NCBI GenBank assembly: GCA_035934385.1
Contig: DASYXY010000075.1
Coordinates: forward strand, 8,664 to 72,663
From: CF-118 sp035934385
GTDB taxonomy: Bacteria; Chloroflexota; Dormibacteria; Dormibacterales; Dormibacteraceae
DNA: 64,000 nucleotides
Direction of reading: 5' to 3'
Positions 59,053 to 64,000 of the stretch are shown here, one piece after another. Both the position numbers and the translations under genes were made by a program. Under the pieces are notes generated by a model, which saw only the letters and a list, made by a program, of their open reading frames with translations, made no database searches and had not been told where the DNA came from. Every line of letters starts with the position of its first letter. Positions within the stretch are counted from its first letter, which is position 1.

Positions 59053-59991
59053 CTAGCCGTAGATGAAGCCGATCAGCGCTCCGCCGGTCAGCTGACCGGG
59101 TTTGATCAGGCGCTGGTCCGTGATGCCCCACCCAACGTAATGCATCTCCGAGACCAGCCACGAACCGTCGGCAAAGACATTCTCGACGTACGCCACGTGG
59201 CCAAGCCCAATCGGGCTCTCCGTGGTGACCATGATGGCTCCGACACGAGGCTGCATGCCTTCCGGATACCCCATGGCCGCGGCGTTGCCGTACCAGTCGA
59301 TCGCATTACCACGCCAGGGAATTGGGCGCCGGGTGGCCACATACCAGGTGCACCAGCCGTACGGGAACCCGGTCGCTGGGTACGTGCCGACGGGCGCGCC
59401 GATCGTGATCTTGAAGGTGCCGCCAATCCAGATGAGCGGTGGCGGCGCTGGGAACGCTGGGCCGACACCGTCCGGGATCACCAGGATCATCCCTGCTGAA
59501 GGCTCGCTGACCCGGAGACGGTTGTAGTCGGAGATCGTCTCTGGGTCGACCTGATAAGCGCTCGCCAGGCTCTCCAGGGTCTGACCGCTCTTGACGGTCA
59601 CCACCACGCCCGGGGTGGGCGGGATGGTGATCTGCAGTCCGGGCACGATCGTGGGGTCGCTGTAGAGGCGCGAGTTCGACCAGCGGATCTGGCTCGTGGA
59701 GACACCGAACCTGGAGGCGATGGAAGCGAGGGTGTCGCCGGGGGCCACGACGTAGGTGACGGGCAGGTGGCTCTTTGGCGCGGAGATCGGGATGTCAACC
59801 GGCTTGATGATCGTGCTGTAGCGACCGAACATGACGTCCCCCGACGAGCCGCCCACGTCGATCACGGCCGCCTGGGCGTTCGTGGTCCCGAAGTGAACTG
59901 GTGACGCGGATCGCCCGCTGGCCGCGTAGCCGGAGATCGCTATTGCGATTACCAGAACAATGGCATGCGTGATGTATCGATTAATGCGCAA
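59053..59991 (-). CDS. LysM-LysM-CHAP cell-wall hydrolase
   Basis: A 312-residue exported protein. The N-terminal helix (HAIVLVIAIAISGYAASG) is a signal or anchor. Two LysM modules follow: TYVVAPGDTLASIASRFGVSTSQIRWSN and VVTVKSGQTLESLASAYQVDPETISDYN. The C-terminal CHAP domain has GWCTWYVATRR with the Cys and GHVAYVENV with the His. It should cleave peptidoglycan stem or bridge peptides. The TTG start has an AGGGG site. Upstream of, and on the same strand as, the cross-bridge genes. Confidence 0.92.
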   Translation of the reverse strand: MRINRYITHAIVLVIAIAISGYAASGRSASPVHFGTTNAQAAVIDVGGSSGDVMFGRYSTIIKPVDIPISAPKSHLPVTYVVAPGDTLASIASRFGVSTSQIRWSNSRLYSDPTIVPGLQITIPPTPGVVVTVKSGQTLESLASAYQVDPETISDYNRLRVSEPSAGMILVIPDGVGPAFPAPPPLIWIGGTFKITIGAPVGTYPATGFPYGWCTWYVATRRPIPWRGNAIDWYGNAAAMGYPEGMQPRVGAIMVTTESPIGLGHVAYVENVFADGSWLVSEMHYVGWGITDQRLIKPGQLTGGALIGFIYG

Positions 59992-60011
59992 CAGCTACCC
60001 CTACGCGTGAT

Positions 60012-60105
60012 GACCCACCAATCGCGGTGGGGCCCCAGAAACAGGTGGAAGGTAACATAGCGCCCGCGAACGAGTCAAGGCAGGCCGGCCGCCCGCCGTT
60101 GGCCG
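60012..60105 (-). promoter_or_regulatory. Promoter region and 5' hairpin of the LysM-CHAP gene
   Basis: On the minus strand a TTGACT (near 60080) is followed after about 18 nt by TACCTT (near 60053). The short 5' UTR then contains CCCACC-GCGATT-GGTGGG (60029-60012), a stable hairpin before the start codon. The 262-bp gap between 59991 and 60253 otherwise shows nothing I recognise. Confidence 0.45.
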
Positions 60106-60252
60106 TTTGGAGCCCGTTACGTAGGGGCTCGCGGCTCCGTTCATTTCTGAGCTGACGCGCAATTTCATCCCTGTTCAACGGAGGGCCCTTCGAAAACCAG
60201 TGGGACTGGACGCTGACCTAAGCCCCCGGCCGGGACGGTACCATGCGCCGTA

Positions 60253-62424
60253 ATGCCGGAAACTGAGCCCAAGCCGAGGGCGCTCGAGGCCGTAAGTCCA
60301 GGATCGGGGCAGGGCTTCAAGGCCGTGCTCAGGAACGGCAATCAGGTCGTCGTGCACGAGATCCCGGTGGCGCCGGCGGCCGCCGCAGCGGCCACCCAGC
60401 GCATCCAGCGCCTCACCGAACACCCGCACCCTTCGCTTTCGCCGGTTCACGCCTGGGGCACGGAGGAGGGCGGCATCTGGGTTGCCGTCGACGTGAACGA
60501 AGGAACTCCGCTGAACATCGTGTTGGCCCGCGGCCGGCTCAGCCCTCACGCGGCGGCCGCACTCGGCACGTCAATTCTTTCTGGCATCGCAGCCCTGCAC
60601 GAAGCAGGTGTCGCGATGGGCGGGTTTGACGCCACCGCGGTGCGCCTCACCAGCAACGGCGTGGTCCGAATCGCCGGTCACCCCGTGGCGGCGGTGCGGG
60701 GAGCGCCGAGCCAGAGCGATCTGCGCGCCGACGTCCGGTCCTGCGGGATGGCCATCTGCGCGGCTTTCGGGGTCGATCCCGCGGGAGCGCCGGCTCCCCC
60801 AGAGCTCCCGCCCGGCCTGGTCGTGACCATGCGGTCGATAGCGAGCGGTGCGATGGGCCCGGCGGTGGATCGCGCGCTGGGCGCACTCCGCGAGATGGCG
60901 GGCCCCCTGATGGCGCCCGACAAGCAGACCGCCGCCCAGAGCGAGATCGCGCTGAGGGCGGGCGGTAGGGAGATGCCTTCCGCCGCGGCGTTCGTACCGG
61001 GAGGGGAAGCGCCGCCTCCGCGGCCGGCGTCGTACGAGCCGCCGCCCCGGTCCGTCGAGACCTACGGCTCGCTTCCGGTGCCTCGCCCGGCCGAGACTTT
61101 CAGCCCTCCGGCCTCGTACGAGCGAGCGGCCGCGTCCGCGCCGGCCGCGCCCCCATCCGGCCCGACCGCACCGCCAGAGCTGCCGGCTACGCCCGCGACG
61201 CCGCCCGTGCCGGATGCGCCACTGCCGTGGGAACCGGCGGCCGCAGCACCGGCAGCGCCGTTTGAGTCCATGCCGGCGACCGAGCAGCCGGTGGTTGAGC
61301 CGCAGCCGGTTCCGGCTCCGCCTTCGGAATCAGCGTTCGAAGCGCCGTCCGCCCCCGTCGTGCCCAGCTGGGAACCCGCGCCCGCAGGCCCAAGCACCGA
61401 GCCTGCAGCAGCCGAGGCGCCGGCGGCAGAGGTCGCCGCCTTTGGGTCGCCCACGAGCTCGACGCCACCTGAGCCCGCGCAGCCGGAGCTGGACTGGCCG
61501 GCGCCCGGGCAACCCGAGCCGCCCAAGCCGGCGCCGGCCGCGACCCCCGAGGGCCCGGCCGTGTGGTCACCGGTGCAAACCGGGCAGTGGACGCCAGGAA
61601 AATCTCACGTCTCGGCTTCTGAATGGACGGGCGAGGCGACCCCGGTGCCGTCGCCGGTCCCCGAGGAGTTCCGCGCACCGACACCGGCTTCGAGTTCATT
61701 TACGACCGAGCCCGCTGCGGAGCCGGCCCGGATCACCAGGCCGCCAATACCCCGTGCGACCGCGCCGCCTCCAGCTCGCAAGGCAGCTGCTGCCGGCAGA
61801 CCGGCCTTCGGACTCGCGTTCGAGCGTCCGGCCTGGCTGGTGCCCGGAGCGATCGCCGCGATCGTGATTCTCCTGCTGGGAACCGGAGGCATCTACCTGT
61901 TCACTCACCTGGGGAATGCCTCCGTCGGCCATACCGGGACAGCGTCGCCGAGCGCCAAGCCCAAATCCTCGCCCAGCCCAAGCACGGCCGGGCTGCTACC
62001 GATTCCGGACTTCGGTCCGCAGGCGAATCCGCCCTTGACCGCCGTGAAGTTCTGCACGCCGGCGGCACCGTGCGTGTTCGGCGGCGGAGTCCCACCCGCG
62101 CAGGACACCAACTGCACGCTGGGTGGTGCGTGTCACGTGGACATCGCTGCAACCTGGAGCGGCAACACCGTGACCACATTGACCTTCACCGTCGAGTTCT
62201 TCGACCGCTGCAACAATCCCAGCAACGCAACCACAGAGGTGTTCAAGCGAACCGACCAGGGCGTTGCTCGCTTTCGACCCACTTACGATCCGGCACCCGC
62301 CGGGGGCTTCCCCCTGACGCTGCCGCCTGGGGCCAAGGCCGCCGCGCTGGTCCTGGTCGCGGACACGGGCTCGGTCAAGGCGGCGTCAGCGCCACTGCTT
62401 CTGGGCGCCAGCTCCTGCGCATAG
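60253..62424 (+). CDS. Membrane pseudokinase with Pro-rich linker and extracellular Cys domain
   Basis: A 723-residue protein. Residues 15-230 follow a Hanks kinase fold but lack the catalytic set. The VAIK Lys position reads VVVHEI, the HRD loop is GGFDATAVRL, and DFG is IAGH. A 290-residue Pro/Ala/Glu-rich linker follows. A membrane helix (VPGAIAAIVILLLGTGGIYLF) lies near 528-550. An outside domain of about 135 residues has paired Cys (FCTPAAPCVF, NCTLGGACHVD, RCNNP). The product is probably a signalling scaffold. The real kinase gene starts 35 nt after it. It appears leaderless (TACCAT, 8 nt, ATG). Confidence 0.8.
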   Translation: MPETEPKPRALEAVSPGSGQGFKAVLRNGNQVVVHEIPVAPAAAAAATQRIQRLTEHPHPSLSPVHAWGTEEGGIWVAVDVNEGTPLNIVLARGRLSPHAAAALGTSILSGIAALHEAGVAMGGFDATAVRLTSNGVVRIAGHPVAAVRGAPSQSDLRADVRSCGMAICAAFGVDPAGAPAPPELPPGLVVTMRSIASGAMGPAVDRALGALREMAGPLMAPDKQTAAQSEIALRAGGREMPSAAAFVPGGEAPPPRPASYEPPPRSVETYGSLPVPRPAETFSPPASYERAAASAPAAPPSGPTAPPELPATPATPPVPDAPLPWEPAAAAPAAPFESMPATEQPVVEPQPVPAPPSESAFEAPSAPVVPSWEPAPAGPSTEPAAAEAPAAEVAAFGSPTSSTPPEPAQPELDWPAPGQPEPPKPAPAATPEGPAVWSPVQTGQWTPGKSHVSASEWTGEATPVPSPVPEEFRAPTPASSSFTTEPAAEPARITRPPIPRATAPPPARKAAAAGRPAFGLAFERPAWLVPGAIAAIVILLLGTGGIYLFTHLGNASVGHTGTASPSAKPKSSPSPSTAGLLPIPDFGPQANPPLTAVKFCTPAAPCVFGGGVPPAQDTNCTLGGACHVDIAATWSGNTVTTLTFTVEFFDRCNNPSNATTEVFKRTDQGVARFRPTYDPAPAGGFPLTLPPGAKAAALVLVADTGSVKAASAPLLLGASSCA

Positions 62425-62458
62425 CCGCGAGGACTCTGCTCCTAAGCCGCCCGCGACA

Positions 62459-64000
<1,542 letters not shown>

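Noticed and set aside
59992..60252. c-di-AMP (ydaO-type) riboswitch ahead of the LysM-CHAP gene
   Set aside because: Such riboswitches often precede wall hydrolases, but I could not match the conserved core; only a promoter and one short hairpin are visible.

Overview
This is a 64-kb, high-GC chromosomal window, tightly packed with genes on both strands. No rRNA, transposase, integrase, prophage or CRISPR array was found. Gene content suggests a free-living, probably monoderm soil-type bacterium. The clues are a deazaflavin (F420)-type nitroreductase, many LuxR/ATPase regulators, Hanks kinases, an Aslfm-like D-aspartate ligase for peptidoglycan, and DUF4013/DUF6069/DUF6220-type membrane proteins. 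I would look in Dormibacterota/Chloroflexota or Actinomycetota, but that is an inference. Many first genes have a -10-like TANNNT box 6-7 nt before the start codon and no Shine-Dalgarno. Internal genes have GGAGG sites or ATGA/GTGA overlaps. Leaderless transcription therefore seems common. No stretch longer than about 300 bases lacks a gene.

Layout. 1-2048 (minus): an AsnC-type ligand-binding protein, then a 13-codon Leu-rich leader peptide with a terminator hairpin, then leuA running off the left edge; this looks like a classical leucine attenuator. 2078-8835: DUF4013 protein, ring-cleaving dioxygenase, BtuF-like protein, K+ channel, a DsbA/FrnE-family gene with an in-frame TGA at the first redox Cys and a SECIS-like hairpin just behind it (candidate selenoprotein), nicotinate phosphoribosyltransferase, and a TetR regulator. 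8868-16805: a TetR-operated small-membrane-protein/MFS efflux pair, VOC protein, amidohydrolase, YdeI, an ArsR-VOC-SRPBCC operon, a GH27 alpha-galactosidase and Fe-S/membrane proteins. 16779-26096: TOPRIM and alkyltransferase-like repair pair, a secreted FG-GAP/PKD/pentapeptide protein, a GT39-type glycosyltransferase, a signalling operon (small membrane protein, kinase-REC-HD-GYP fusion, REC, histidine kinase) and a PAS-GAF-GAF-LuxR regulator.

26185-35959: ArsR-SRPBCC-SRPBCC-DinB operon, Hsp70-like ATPase, M20 peptidase, ureohydrolase-like protein, two HNH endonucleases beside a RadC protein (a small defence/repair patch), and CBS-BON and DUF4242 proteins, with several palindromic repeats. 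36028-53299: three large STAND-type ATPase/LuxR regulators interspersed with an MFS transporter, a ferritin-like pair, two lipoprotein esterases and an oxidoreductase operon (DUF6069, MBL hydrolase, F420-type nitroreductase, SDR). 53440-53525: tRNA-Tyr.

53606-64000: an MFS transporter, then a cell-wall block on the minus strand. It contains a LysM-CHAP hydrolase, glutamine-dependent asparagine synthetase, Aslfm-like ATP-grasp ligase and a serine-racemase/threonine-dehydratase-type enzyme, which together could make and amidate a D-Asp peptidoglycan cross-bridge. The window ends with a membrane pseudokinase followed by an intact Ser/Thr kinase cut by the right edge.
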